From Flavobacterium orientale (lineage in GTDB: Bacteria; Bacteroidota; Bacteroidia; Flavobacteriales; Flavobacteriaceae): 62,525 nt of DNA. This document shows positions 53,757-59,674 of this stretch, in pieces. The position numbers and the translations under genes are program-made. Positions within the stretch are counted from its first letter, which is position 1. Each line of letters opens with the position of its first letter. Under the pieces are notes generated by a model. The model was not told where the DNA came from. It was given only the letters and a program-made list of their open reading frames with translations, and searched no databases. The stretch is from positions 1 to 62,525 of the forward strand of contig NZ_BMFG01000002.1 of NCBI RefSeq assembly GCF_014638005.1. Reading direction: 5' to 3'.

Positions 53757-53972
53757 GTTGACCCCTATTTTTTATAGGGTAAAAATAATCAAATCATTAA
53801 ATATTTACTTAATACCCCTATATAAAAATGTCCATATAGATAATTTTTGTCATTAATATAATTAAAGGTTGCTTTTATTAAGATATTTAAAAAAGCACTG
53901 TCTGAATTTAGGTAACTATTGCTAAAAGTGCCTTCATTGTGGAGTATGGGATATGTTAGTTATAAAGTAATA

Positions 53973-54016
53973 ACGCTATATGTACGCTATAAGTACGCTA
54001 TGACTACGCTATACCT
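53973..54016 (+). repeat. 11-bp tandem repeat array, four units
   Basis: Consecutive units are ACGCTATATGT, ACGCTATAAGT, ACGCTATGACT and ACGCTATACCT: a fixed ACGCTAT core with a variable 4-base tail. The period is exactly 11 bp. It ends 24 bp upstream of the -7 box, so it occupies the usual position of an activator-binding region. Same period and CTAT core as the array at 328-382. Confidence 0.9.
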
Positions 54017-54039
54017 ATAGGATTTCTCAAACTAATTTG

Positions 54040-54047
54040 TATCTTTG
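54040..54047 (+). promoter_or_regulatory. Putative -7 box of the 54072 gene
   Basis: TATCTTTG fits TAnnTTTG and lies 24 bp before the start codon. No -33 TTTG is seen, which fits a promoter needing help from a factor bound at the 11-bp array; this is inference. Confidence 0.5.
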
Positions 54048-54071
54048 CTGTCGATTAAAAATTTTAAAGAC

Positions 54072-54815
54072 ATGGCAAGACAAAAAGGAATAATAAAGTT
54101 ATCGGGAACTATTGGTGGGATAAATTTTTACGAAACCAAGGATGGTTCTTTTGCGAGAGAAGAAGGTGGTGGTTTTAACAGTGAGGCCATCAAGACTAAA
54201 GATAGCATGGCACCTGTGCGGGAGAATGCGAGTGAATTTGCACAGGTTTCACGAGTGGGGAGTTTATTTTGCAGGGGATTGCTGCCTTTTTTGCAGACTT
54301 GTAAGGATACAAAACGTTACAGAAGGATGGTAAGCTTGTTGCAAGAGATAAAAACGTTGGATGCTGTTTCTGAACGAGGGAAGCGAACCACTACTTTGGG
54401 TTTGGCTACTCCGATGGGGAAGAAATTGTGGTGGGAGTTTGATTTGACAGAGCGTTCGCCGGAGGATTTATTGCCGGGGACGTATCAGGTTGCTGCCGGG
54501 TCTACCGGTTTGACGGTAAGTGATTTAGACTTGAGTCGGTTGGTTTTTCCTAAAGGGGCTACGTTGGTAGAGTTGCGGTATGGGGTTTTGGACGTAGATT
54601 TTACTGCTTTGACTTTTCAACTTCATATGGCTGCTCCTTTGTTTTTGGATAAGGATTTTGCAGACAGCTCTGTTTCGTTGGCATTGGATGGTGGTATTGT
54701 GATGACGGGGACTTTGTTTCCGGTGGTGGGTGTGCGGTTTTATCAGGTTGTTGGTGGTGAAAAGTATTTGTTTAAGGAGGCGATTTGGCAGGGGGTGCGG
54801 TTTATGGGGGAGTAG
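54072..54815 (+). CDS. Conserved protein of unknown function starting MARQKGIIKL
   Basis: A 247-residue protein starting at ATG 54072; a TTG nine codons upstream is in frame but unneeded. No signal peptide or membrane segment. The N terminus (MARQKGIIKLSGTIGGINFY) and the following KDGSFAREEGG and RENASEFAQVSR are a conserved pattern that I recall from many flavobacterial hypothetical proteins. The C-terminal half is beta-rich (DVDFTALTFQLHMAAPLFL, GTLFPVVGVRFYQVVGGEKY). The coding strand is markedly G- and T-rich (many GGG, TTG codons) compared with neighbours, suggesting a different origin or mutational history. An 11-bp array precedes it and a heptanucleotide array starts at its stop codon. 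Confidence 0.8.
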   Translation: MARQKGIIKLSGTIGGINFYETKDGSFAREEGGGFNSEAIKTKDSMAPVRENASEFAQVSRVGSLFCRGLLPFLQTCKDTKRYRRMVSLLQEIKTLDAVSERGKRTTTLGLATPMGKKLWWEFDLTERSPEDLLPGTYQVAAGSTGLTVSDLDLSRLVFPKGATLVELRYGVLDVDFTALTFQLHMAAPLFLDKDFADSSVSLALDGGIVMTGTLFPVVGVRFYQVVGGEKYLFKEAIWQGVRFMGE

Positions 54816-54856
54816 GTTGCGGGTTGCGGGTTACGGGTTGCGGGTTGCGGGTTGCG
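54815..54856 (+). repeat. Heptanucleotide array (GGTTGCG)6
   Basis: Six consecutive 7-mers: GGTTGCG, GGTTGCG, GGTTACG, GGTTGCG, GGTTGCG, GGTTGCG, then GGTTTTTT. It begins on the last base of the stop codon of the 54072 gene. Same motif family as 12771, 13311 and 16262. No opposing CCCGCAA array was found in the next 450 bases. Confidence 0.92.
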
Positions 54857-54899
54857 GGTTTTTTAGAGTGACGGACAATGAAATGGGATAGGAGACTAT

Positions 54900-55012
54900 C
54901 TATTTTCCACAATTCTCGATGTAGTCCTTTACAAAACCTTGTATTTCTTTTCGGTTGTATTTTTTGGCTTTGAGGGAGGGAGAGCATCGAATAATCAAGA
55001 TGTTGTGTACTG
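54900..55012 (-). pseudogene. Possible coding remnant, C-terminal fragment
   Basis: On the minus strand a frame ending in TAG at 54900-54902 reads with plausible protein composition (SLKAKKYNRKEIQGFVKDY followed by IENCGK) but has no credible start and runs into repeat sequence upstream. I do not recognise it; a transposase or intron-protein tail is possible. It could be chance. Confidence 0.2.
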
Positions 55013-55101
55013 CCTTATTTTGTTTACCCTTTTTAATGGCAGGTAGGCCAGTCTGTCTAGTTAGAAGCAAAATCAGGGCGTGTGAGCTTAACCGGTTTTC
55101 A
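55009..55101. repeat. Decayed copy of the right-edge palindromic repeat
   Basis: The order ACTGCC-TATTTTGTTT-ACCC, GGCAGGTAGGCC, AGTCTGTCTAG, AAGCAAAATCAGG, then GGTTTTCAG parallels the copy at 62301-62396 with scattered mismatches. The inverted arms (TATTTTG and CAAAATCAGG) are still visible. Confidence 0.7.
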
Positions 55102-55250
55102 GATTGAAACGGGGATTGCTACGAAGTCATAGCCTACTAAGAGCAACGTAGCACTGGGCAGACTTAATGGAGCCGGGGAGTATCATGGCATTAAGTAGGC
55201 TTCGAAGAGCATCGTGTTAGACTTCGAGCGGCAGGAGAATAAGAAACTAA
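55102..55250. ncRNA. Candidate structured RNA
   Basis: This segment is richer in G+C than its surroundings and densely self-complementary. Visible stems on either strand: TGCTACG (55117-55123) with CGTAGCA (55147-55153); CTTAATG (55163-55169) with CATTAAG (55189-55195); TCGAAG (55202-55207) with CTTCGA (55222-55227). AGCCTACT inside the first loop (55131-55138) is complementary to AGTAGGCT (55194-55201), which would form a pseudoknot. No reading frame fits. It matches no RNA family I can name; it could instead be the structured end of a decayed mobile element, since it directly follows a copy of a repeat. Strand is undetermined. Confidence 0.3.
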
Positions 55251-55258
55251 ATAAAATC

Positions 55259-55297
55259 TACAGGAGAAGAAATCACATAAGTATACTCTTCTCCTGT
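55259..55297 (-). terminator. Terminator of the HIU hydrolase operon
   Basis: The stem ACAGGAGAAGA (55260-55270) / TCTTCTCCTGT (55287-55297) is followed on the minus strand by a T-rich stretch, 16 bp beyond the stop at 55313. It could also end a plus-strand transcript from the 55102-55250 segment. Confidence 0.7.
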
Positions 55298-55312
55298 TGA
55301 CTAATTAATTTT

Positions 55313-55720
55313 TTAATTTCCTCGATAGGTTGAATATCCAAATGCAGATAGCGTTATAGGAACATGATAATGACTATTGTCAGTTATTTGAAAGACAACT
55401 TCTATAAATGGATAGAAACTTTCTGTATTATTTTCTTTAAAATAATCACTGGTGAAATAGGTTAGTTTGTAAATACCGTTATTGTTTTTTTCTTGACTCA
55501 AAAAATCTGAGATTCTACCATTTTTATCTGTTATTTTCTCATCAACAAAGGTCCATTTTTTGTTTTTTTCATTCATTTTTTCGAGTTGAATAGTGACCCC
55601 CGAAGCCGGCAAACCTTTTGAAACATCTAAAATATGACTGGATAATTGATAGGTTTTTGTTTGAGAAAAGGAAGTCATTGAAATTAAAATAAATAGAAAC
55701 GTCAGGATTAAATTTTTCAT
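55313..55720 (-). CDS. uraH: Exported 5-hydroxyisourate hydrolase (transthyretin-like)
   Basis: A 135-residue protein with a signal peptide (LISMTSFSQ) and the transthyretin-like HIUase domain: LSSHILDVSKGLPASGVTIQL near the N terminus (catalytic His in SSH) and the C-terminal YSTYRGN, corresponding to the family YRGS tail. It hydrolyses 5-hydroxyisourate in uric acid breakdown; here the enzyme would work in the periplasm. Neither urate oxidase nor OHCU decarboxylase is encoded nearby. Second gene after the HbpS-like gene (23-bp gap). Confidence 0.9.
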   Translation of the reverse strand: MKNLILTFLFILISMTSFSQTKTYQLSSHILDVSKGLPASGVTIQLEKMNEKNKKWTFVDEKITDKNGRISDFLSQEKNNNGIYKLTYFTSDYFKENNTESFYPFIEVVFQITDNSHYHVPITLSAFGYSTYRGN

Positions 55721-55743
55721 AGTTTATGTTTTTTAAAATAAAA

Positions 55744-56271
55744 TTAATTAGATGATAGAATACCAAATTCCGGAATCGAAGCCGATTTTGCAATAGCATC
55801 ATCATTTTCAGGACTACCTCCACCCGCAACACCAATACTTCCAATAAGCATTCCGTTATGCCATAGTGGAACGCCACCACTTAATAACAATAACTCGGGA
55901 AGTGTATTTAAATTTTTAGTATCATTATTGCGTTCTGCATTTCTTACTAGCAATAAGGTTGACGTTTTAGTAGATAAGGCGGTATAAGCTTTTCGTCTGG
56001 CTGCTTCAGTATTATGCGGACCAACACCATCGCCTTTTGTGAGCAAAACAATAGTTCCTGAATGATCTAAGACAGCAATAGAAACATTTTTTGAGAGGCG
56101 TTGGGCTTCTTGATTAGCACGTTTCATCAATTCAAAAGCAGCATCTTGTGTCAATAAATCAACAGTTTTTATATACTTATTTTTCTGAATTGGTTTTAAC
56201 TGCTCTTGTACTTTCTTTTGACTAAAACCCAATGTAGTTATAAAGACAAACAAAAAGATTAAATATTTCAT
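55744..56271 (-). CDS. GlcG/HbpS-like haem-binding family protein, exported
   Basis: A 175-residue protein starting at ATG 56271, which gives the signal peptide MKYLIFLFVFITTLGFSQ; a TTG six codons upstream is also open. The DUF336/HbpS pattern is clear: AAFELMKRANQEAQRLSKNVS, VAVLDHSGTIVLL, KAYTALSTKTST and GGVPLWHNGMLIGSIGVAGG. Some family members bind haem or cobalamin precursors, and others are found in glycolate or urate loci. Same operon as the HIU hydrolase; the pairing suggests a shared oxidative-stress or purine-related role. Confidence 0.9.
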   Translation of the reverse strand: MKYLIFLFVFITTLGFSQKKVQEQLKPIQKNKYIKTVDLLTQDAAFELMKRANQEAQRLSKNVSIAVLDHSGTIVLLTKGDGVGPHNTEAARRKAYTALSTKTSTLLLVRNAERNNDTKNLNTLPELLLLSGGVPLWHNGMLIGSIGVAGGGSPENDDAIAKSASIPEFGILSSN

Positions 56272-56335
56272 AGTGTATTTTTTCTGCAAAGTTACTTTAC
56301 AGAAAAATCACAACTGTTGTCCTATGTCAACGTTT

Positions 56336-56905
56336 TTAAAGCTTCGATTTAATTCTACTTAATGTTGAAGGGGAAATTCCTAAATAGGAAGCTGCCATCT
56401 TATTAGAAACTCTCAATAGTAATTGAGGTTGATTTTTTATAACCCAACGAACTTTTTCATTGGCATTAAAACCCTGAAACCCGTAAATTCTTTTTTGGGC
56501 TACAATAAATCCAAGTTCAAGAATTTCGGTGTAAATTTTAGCAAATTCAGGATATTTATTTACTAATTTATAAAAATCTGATCTACTCACATAAAGCAAT
56601 TCAGATTTTTCAATAGTTTGCAAAAACTCCTCAGTGGGTAGTTGATTAATAAAACTAGGAAGAGCGGTAACAAGATTTCCCTCATAAGCAAAATACCTTG
56701 AAATTTCTTGTCCCTCATTTGTAATTGTAAATAACCTAACGCATCCCTTGTTAACGAAGTAATAGTTGGTTGCAACGTCATGGTAACTGATTAAAATTTC
56801 GTTTCGTTTGGTTTTGATATATCTGAAATGCGAGCAAATATGCTCAAGTGATTCTTGATCAAATTCCGCTTTCCCATTTAAAAATAGTTTTAATGTTGAA
56901 TACAT
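56336..56905 (-). CDS. Crp/Fnr-family transcriptional regulator
   Basis: A 189-residue regulator with a cyclic-nucleotide-binding-like beta barrel (about 15-115, HDVATNYYFVNKGCVRLF, ISRYFAYEGNLVTALPSF), a dimerisation helix and a short C-terminal helix-turn-helix (MAASYLGISPSTLSRIKSKL). This is the common Bacteroidota Crp-like type that often lacks the cAMP phosphate-binding Arg. It lies 64 bp upstream of the HbpS-like and HIU hydrolase genes on the same strand and is a natural candidate for controlling them. Confidence 0.92.
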   Translation of the reverse strand: MYSTLKLFLNGKAEFDQESLEHICSHFRYIKTKRNEILISYHDVATNYYFVNKGCVRLFTITNEGQEISRYFAYEGNLVTALPSFINQLPTEEFLQTIEKSELLYVSRSDFYKLVNKYPEFAKIYTEILELGFIVAQKRIYGFQGFNANEKVRWVIKNQPQLLLRVSNKMAASYLGISPSTLSRIKSKL

Positions 56906-57181
56906 TTTTTAAATTTATGAAAATAAAAAGTAGTACCGATTGTAAGTTTAGTATATCTAGTCTTTCAGACGTAATCACTTGTAAATATAGTCAATTAAGT
57001 TGCTCTTGTTTATTAAATATTCTTTGTACACTTACAAGTAATCCTAAGAGATGAAAATAAAAAAACACCGGCAAAAACCGGTGTTGAAAAAGCAATTGTA
57101 TCAAACGAAAACGTTCTACGCCTAACAAATGAAAAGCACGAAAGTATTCCAATTGCATTTTTGTTGAAAAAAATAAAAAAA
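56906..57181. other. Intergenic region with a terminator, no gene
   Basis: About 275 bases between same-strand genes. It holds the terminator at 57054-57086 and an inverted pair AAAGCAATTG (about 57089-57098) and CAATTGCATTTTT. Open frames here are composed of Phe/Ile/Ser runs and are not credible. Confidence 0.55.
57054..57086 (-). terminator. Rho-independent terminator of the gdh operon
   Basis: The stem AACACCGG (57064-57071) / CCGGTGTT (57078-57085) is followed on the minus strand by seven T. It is about 95 bp past the last stop at 57182. Confidence 0.8.
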
Positions 57182-57598
57182 CTAAAACTTATTATCTTTT
57201 TTAGCAAGACTGTCTATCTTTAAAAAAATAGTCTTCTTAAGTTTTCTGTAATGCGACAAAAAGGATTCAATGTGTATTTTGAAATCCACAAAATCATTGA
57301 AGTAAAAGGTTTCACACTGAATATCATCGCATTCATTCATGCCTTCTAATTTGATGGAAAAATTGTTTAAACGCGATAAATAAACCGCATTTTCCAATTG
57401 TTTCACATTTAGTTGTAACAGCAGCTTATCCGAAATTAAATCCTGATTGGACTTATTTTGAGGCGTGGCTAGGAAATTTTTAAAAAAATTAACCTCTACC
57501 TCAATACCTTCCAGTTCTTCTCTCCAAAGTTTGATATCACGATCAAGAAATTGGTGTTGAATGGTATCTTGATTGTAAAATTTCTTCAATAAATTCAT
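57182..57598 (-). CDS. Small helical protein of unknown function
   Basis: A 138-residue, mostly helical protein with coiled-coil character (LWREELEGIEVEVNFFKNFL, LLLQLNVKQLENAVYLSRL). No signal peptide, membrane segment or known motif. It follows the GreA/Rnk-like gene by 10 bp and so belongs to the sigma-54-driven gdh operon. Function unknown. Confidence 0.75.
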   Translation of the reverse strand: MNLLKKFYNQDTIQHQFLDRDIKLWREELEGIEVEVNFFKNFLATPQNKSNQDLISDKLLLQLNVKQLENAVYLSRLNNFSIKLEGMNECDDIQCETFYFNDFVDFKIHIESFLSHYRKLKKTIFLKIDSLAKKDNKF

Positions 57599-57608
57599 AA
57601 AATTCCAA

Positions 57609-58001
57609 TTATAATGGTTGTTCTACTTTTGTAATTCTAATGGTGTTTAATCCCGACGGAAACTCCCATTTCACTTCATCGTTTTCCGCATACCCAAAAA
57701 GAGCAAGTCCCATTGGAGCCATGACCGATAATTTATTCTGAGATAAATCACTTTTTGAAGGGATCACTATTTGAAATTTCTTTTCGCCGCCAAAATCGGT
57801 TTTTATCGTTACCACAGAATTAAGGCGAATCACATCCAAAGGCATCTTAGACGAATCTAAAACCATTGCTTTTTTAATTTCTTCCATCAATTTATCAAAT
57901 GATAATCGGTATGTTTTATCTTTTCCATTATGAATAGTTGAAAAAAGCGTTTTTAAAACTTCCAGTTCTTTTTTGTCAACTACTACTTTTTCGTACTTCA
58001 T
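57609..58001 (-). CDS. GreA/GreB C-terminal-domain (Rnk-like) protein
   Basis: A 130-residue protein whose last ~75 residues are the FKBP-like C-terminal domain of Gre factors (NSVVTIKTDFGGEKKFQIVIPSKSD, LSVMAPMGLALFGYAENDEVKWEFP). The N-terminal part is short and lacks the long catalytic coiled coil with paired acidic residues of true Gre factors, so it more likely binds RNA polymerase in the manner of Rnk. Part of the gdh operon. Confidence 0.9.
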   Translation of the reverse strand: MKYEKVVVDKKELEVLKTLFSTIHNGKDKTYRLSFDKLMEEIKKAMVLDSSKMPLDVIRLNSVVTIKTDFGGEKKFQIVIPSKSDLSQNKLSVMAPMGLALFGYAENDEVKWEFPSGLNTIRITKVEQPL

Positions 58002-58019
58002 GATTTTTTTGATTATTAT

Positions 58020-59300
58020 TTATGGAAAAATACCTCGTTGAATGTAGGCTGTTTCAATTCTTTTTATGGCTAAAATATATGCTGCTGTTCGATGGTCAAT
58101 TTGATCTTCGTGAACTAAATTTTCTACTTTTTTGAAAACTTCGGTTAATTTCTTTTCAATTTTTACCATTACTTCGTCTAATGGCCAAAGTTCACCGTTT
58201 CTGTTTTGTAGCCATTCAAAATAACTTCCAATCACACCTCCCGAATTACAAAGAATATCCGGAATAATCGTTACACCATTTGCCAATAAAATTCGTTCAC
58301 CTTCATTATTTGTTGGTCCGTTTGCTCCTTCGGCAATTACTTTCGACTTAATTTTTCCTGCATTTTTTTCGGTAATCTGATTACCTAACGCCGCCGGAAT
58401 AATGAAATCACATTCCAATCCGAAAAAGTCTTCCGGTTCCATTTCAGTTCCTCCTTCAAACCCTTTTACCGAACCTTTTCTTGGTTTACTATGTTCGTGT
58501 AAATTCGCCACAGAAATTCCATTTTCATTAATCAAAGTGGCATGAGCATCTTGAACAGCGATTAAAATAGCACCATCATCTGTTAAGAATTTTGATGCCC
58601 AATAGCCTACATTTCCAAATCCTTGCACTATGAATTTTTTACCTTTTAAGGTTTCATTTCGTCCTTCAAAAAGTAATCGTAGTGTAATGTAAACACCAAA
58701 TCCGGTTGCTCTGTCACGTCCTTCTAGTCCACCTGAACCTACTGGTTTTCCGGTGACTACGTGTTTATTGTTTGATCGTTCCGAAGGCGATTTTGTTGAC
58801 ATAAATGTATCGGCAATCCAAGCCATTGTTTGTTCATTTGTGTTCACATCCGGAGCAGGAATATCATATTCCGGTCCGATATTTTCGCCCAGAGTAAACG
58901 TAAATCGACGGGTGATTCGCTCTAATTCACTTAAAGAATAATTTCTAGGATCTATTTGAATTCCTCCTTTTGCTCCACCATAAGGCAAGCCAGCCAACGA
59001 GGTTTTCCAGGTCATCCACATGGCTAACGCTTTAGCATCATCAACATCCACAGTAGGATGATACCGCAATCCGCCTTTGTACGGTCCTAATGCGTTGTTA
59101 TGTTGCACACGGTAGCCGGTGAAAATTTCAATAGAGCCATCATCCATTTTTACAGGAAAATGAATAATGATTTCATTATTTGTAATTGATAAAATTTTTC
59201 GAATATTTGGATTTAAATTCATTGAATCGGCGGTTTTATCAAACTGCTCAATTACGTTATCCAACATTGTTTTCTGTTTTTGTTCTTTTAAAATTTCCAT
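58020..59300 (-). CDS. gdhA: Glutamate dehydrogenase (Glu/Leu/Phe/Val family)
   Basis: A 426-residue enzyme starting at ATG 59300; the frame also opens at a GTG ten codons earlier, which would overlap the preceding small gene. The substrate-binding GPYKGGLRYHP and GGAKGGI with catalytic lysines, PAPDVNTNEQTMAWI, and the cofactor-binding GFGNVG are all present. It interconverts glutamate and 2-oxoglutarate plus ammonium. Placed behind a sigma-54 promoter and next to an NtrC-type regulator, so expression is probably nitrogen-controlled. Confidence 0.94.
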   Translation of the reverse strand: MEILKEQKQKTMLDNVIEQFDKTADSMNLNPNIRKILSITNNEIIIHFPVKMDDGSIEIFTGYRVQHNNALGPYKGGLRYHPTVDVDDAKALAMWMTWKTSLAGLPYGGAKGGIQIDPRNYSLSELERITRRFTFTLGENIGPEYDIPAPDVNTNEQTMAWIADTFMSTKSPSERSNNKHVVTGKPVGSGGLEGRDRATGFGVYITLRLLFEGRNETLKGKKFIVQGFGNVGYWASKFLTDDGAILIAVQDAHATLINENGISVANLHEHSKPRKGSVKGFEGGTEMEPEDFFGLECDFIIPAALGNQITEKNAGKIKSKVIAEGANGPTNNEGERILLANGVTIIPDILCNSGGVIGSYFEWLQNRNGELWPLDEVMVKIEKKLTEVFKKVENLVHEDQIDHRTAAYILAIKRIETAYIQRGIFP

Positions 59301-59313
59301 TTTCTGTTTATTT

Positions 59314-59511
59314 TTAACTATATTCTTCACATTCTATTTTCTCGTTTTGCATCCAAACACAATTGTTGTTGTTCAAACAATTGCTGCAGATGCCAAACAC
59401 CATTATTTTTTTTTCAAAATGAGATGGCATTGTGATTTTGTTCTCAAAGTTCATTTCTGCCCATAGCATTTCTTCCCCTTTCTGAAAGGAGGGTTTATTT
59501 AAAATTTCCAT
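59314..59511 (-). CDS. 65-residue cysteine-rich protein preceding gdh
   Basis: A small protein starting at ATG 59511. Its second half carries CSNCLNNNNC and IECEEYS, four cysteines in the order C-x2-C-x5-C-x10-C suited to binding a metal. It lies 13 bp upstream of the gdh start and 32 bp downstream of the -12 element of a sigma-54 promoter, so it is the first gene of that operon. It resembles small Cys-rich conserved proteins of Bacteroidota; function unknown. Its opening MEIL matches that of gdhA, probably by chance. Confidence 0.7.
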   Translation of the reverse strand: MEILNKPSFQKGEEMLWAEMNFENKITMPSHFEKKIMVFGICSNCLNNNNCVWMQNEKIECEEYS

Positions 59512-59543
59512 AGTAATTATAATCTAGTTTCGACCTAAGCTAA

Positions 59544-59558
59544 GCAAGGTGCATGCCA
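59544..59558 (-). promoter_or_regulatory. Sigma-54 (-24/-12) promoter of the gdh operon
   Basis: The minus strand reads TGGCATGCACCTTGC, followed by T: the invariant GG and GC are separated by exactly 10 bp, and the fit to TGGCAyr-N4-TTGCw is nearly perfect. It is oriented toward the 65-aa gene and gdhA, with the expected transcription start near 59532. The NtrC-type activator gene ends about 115 bp upstream. Confidence 0.85.
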
Positions 59559-59674
59559 AAGGAAATTTACAACAAACATATTGCTGATAGTCAATTGATT
59601 ATGGAATAAGTGTGAAATAGAGATGAATTTTCCACCGAGGAATAAAGTCTCGACCGGTTCATTTCTCCCCGATT

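Larger units (their letters stand above)
53757..54071. other. Divergent intergenic region between amtB and the 54072 gene
   Basis: About 315 bases between divergent genes. It holds a small palindrome next to amtB, AT-rich sequence without a clear minus-strand promoter, the 11-bp array at 53973-54016 and a -7 box at 54040. No reading frame in it looks real. Confidence 0.6.
54857..55312. other. Gene-poor stretch of decayed and repeated sequence
   Basis: About 450 bases with no intact gene: a short reading-frame remnant on the minus strand (54900-55012), a decayed copy of the right-edge repeat (55009-55101), a self-complementary G+C-richer segment (55102-55250) and a terminator (55259-55297). 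The mixture suggests the scar of one or more mobile elements. Confidence 0.55.

Noticed and set aside
53915..53945. Possible sigma-54 element on the minus strand upstream of amtB (GGCACTTTTAGC)
   Set aside because: The GG-to-GC spacing is 8 bp rather than 10 and the flanks do not match.
55102..55250. Group II intron end or RNase P, tmRNA or SRP RNA
   Set aside because: A GTGTG-like start is present near 55080, but no domain V or any diagnostic sequence of these RNAs could be found, so only a generic structured-RNA candidate is reported.
57013..57207. 64-codon frame downstream of the gdh operon
   Set aside because: It spans the terminator and consists of Phe/Ser/Ile runs.
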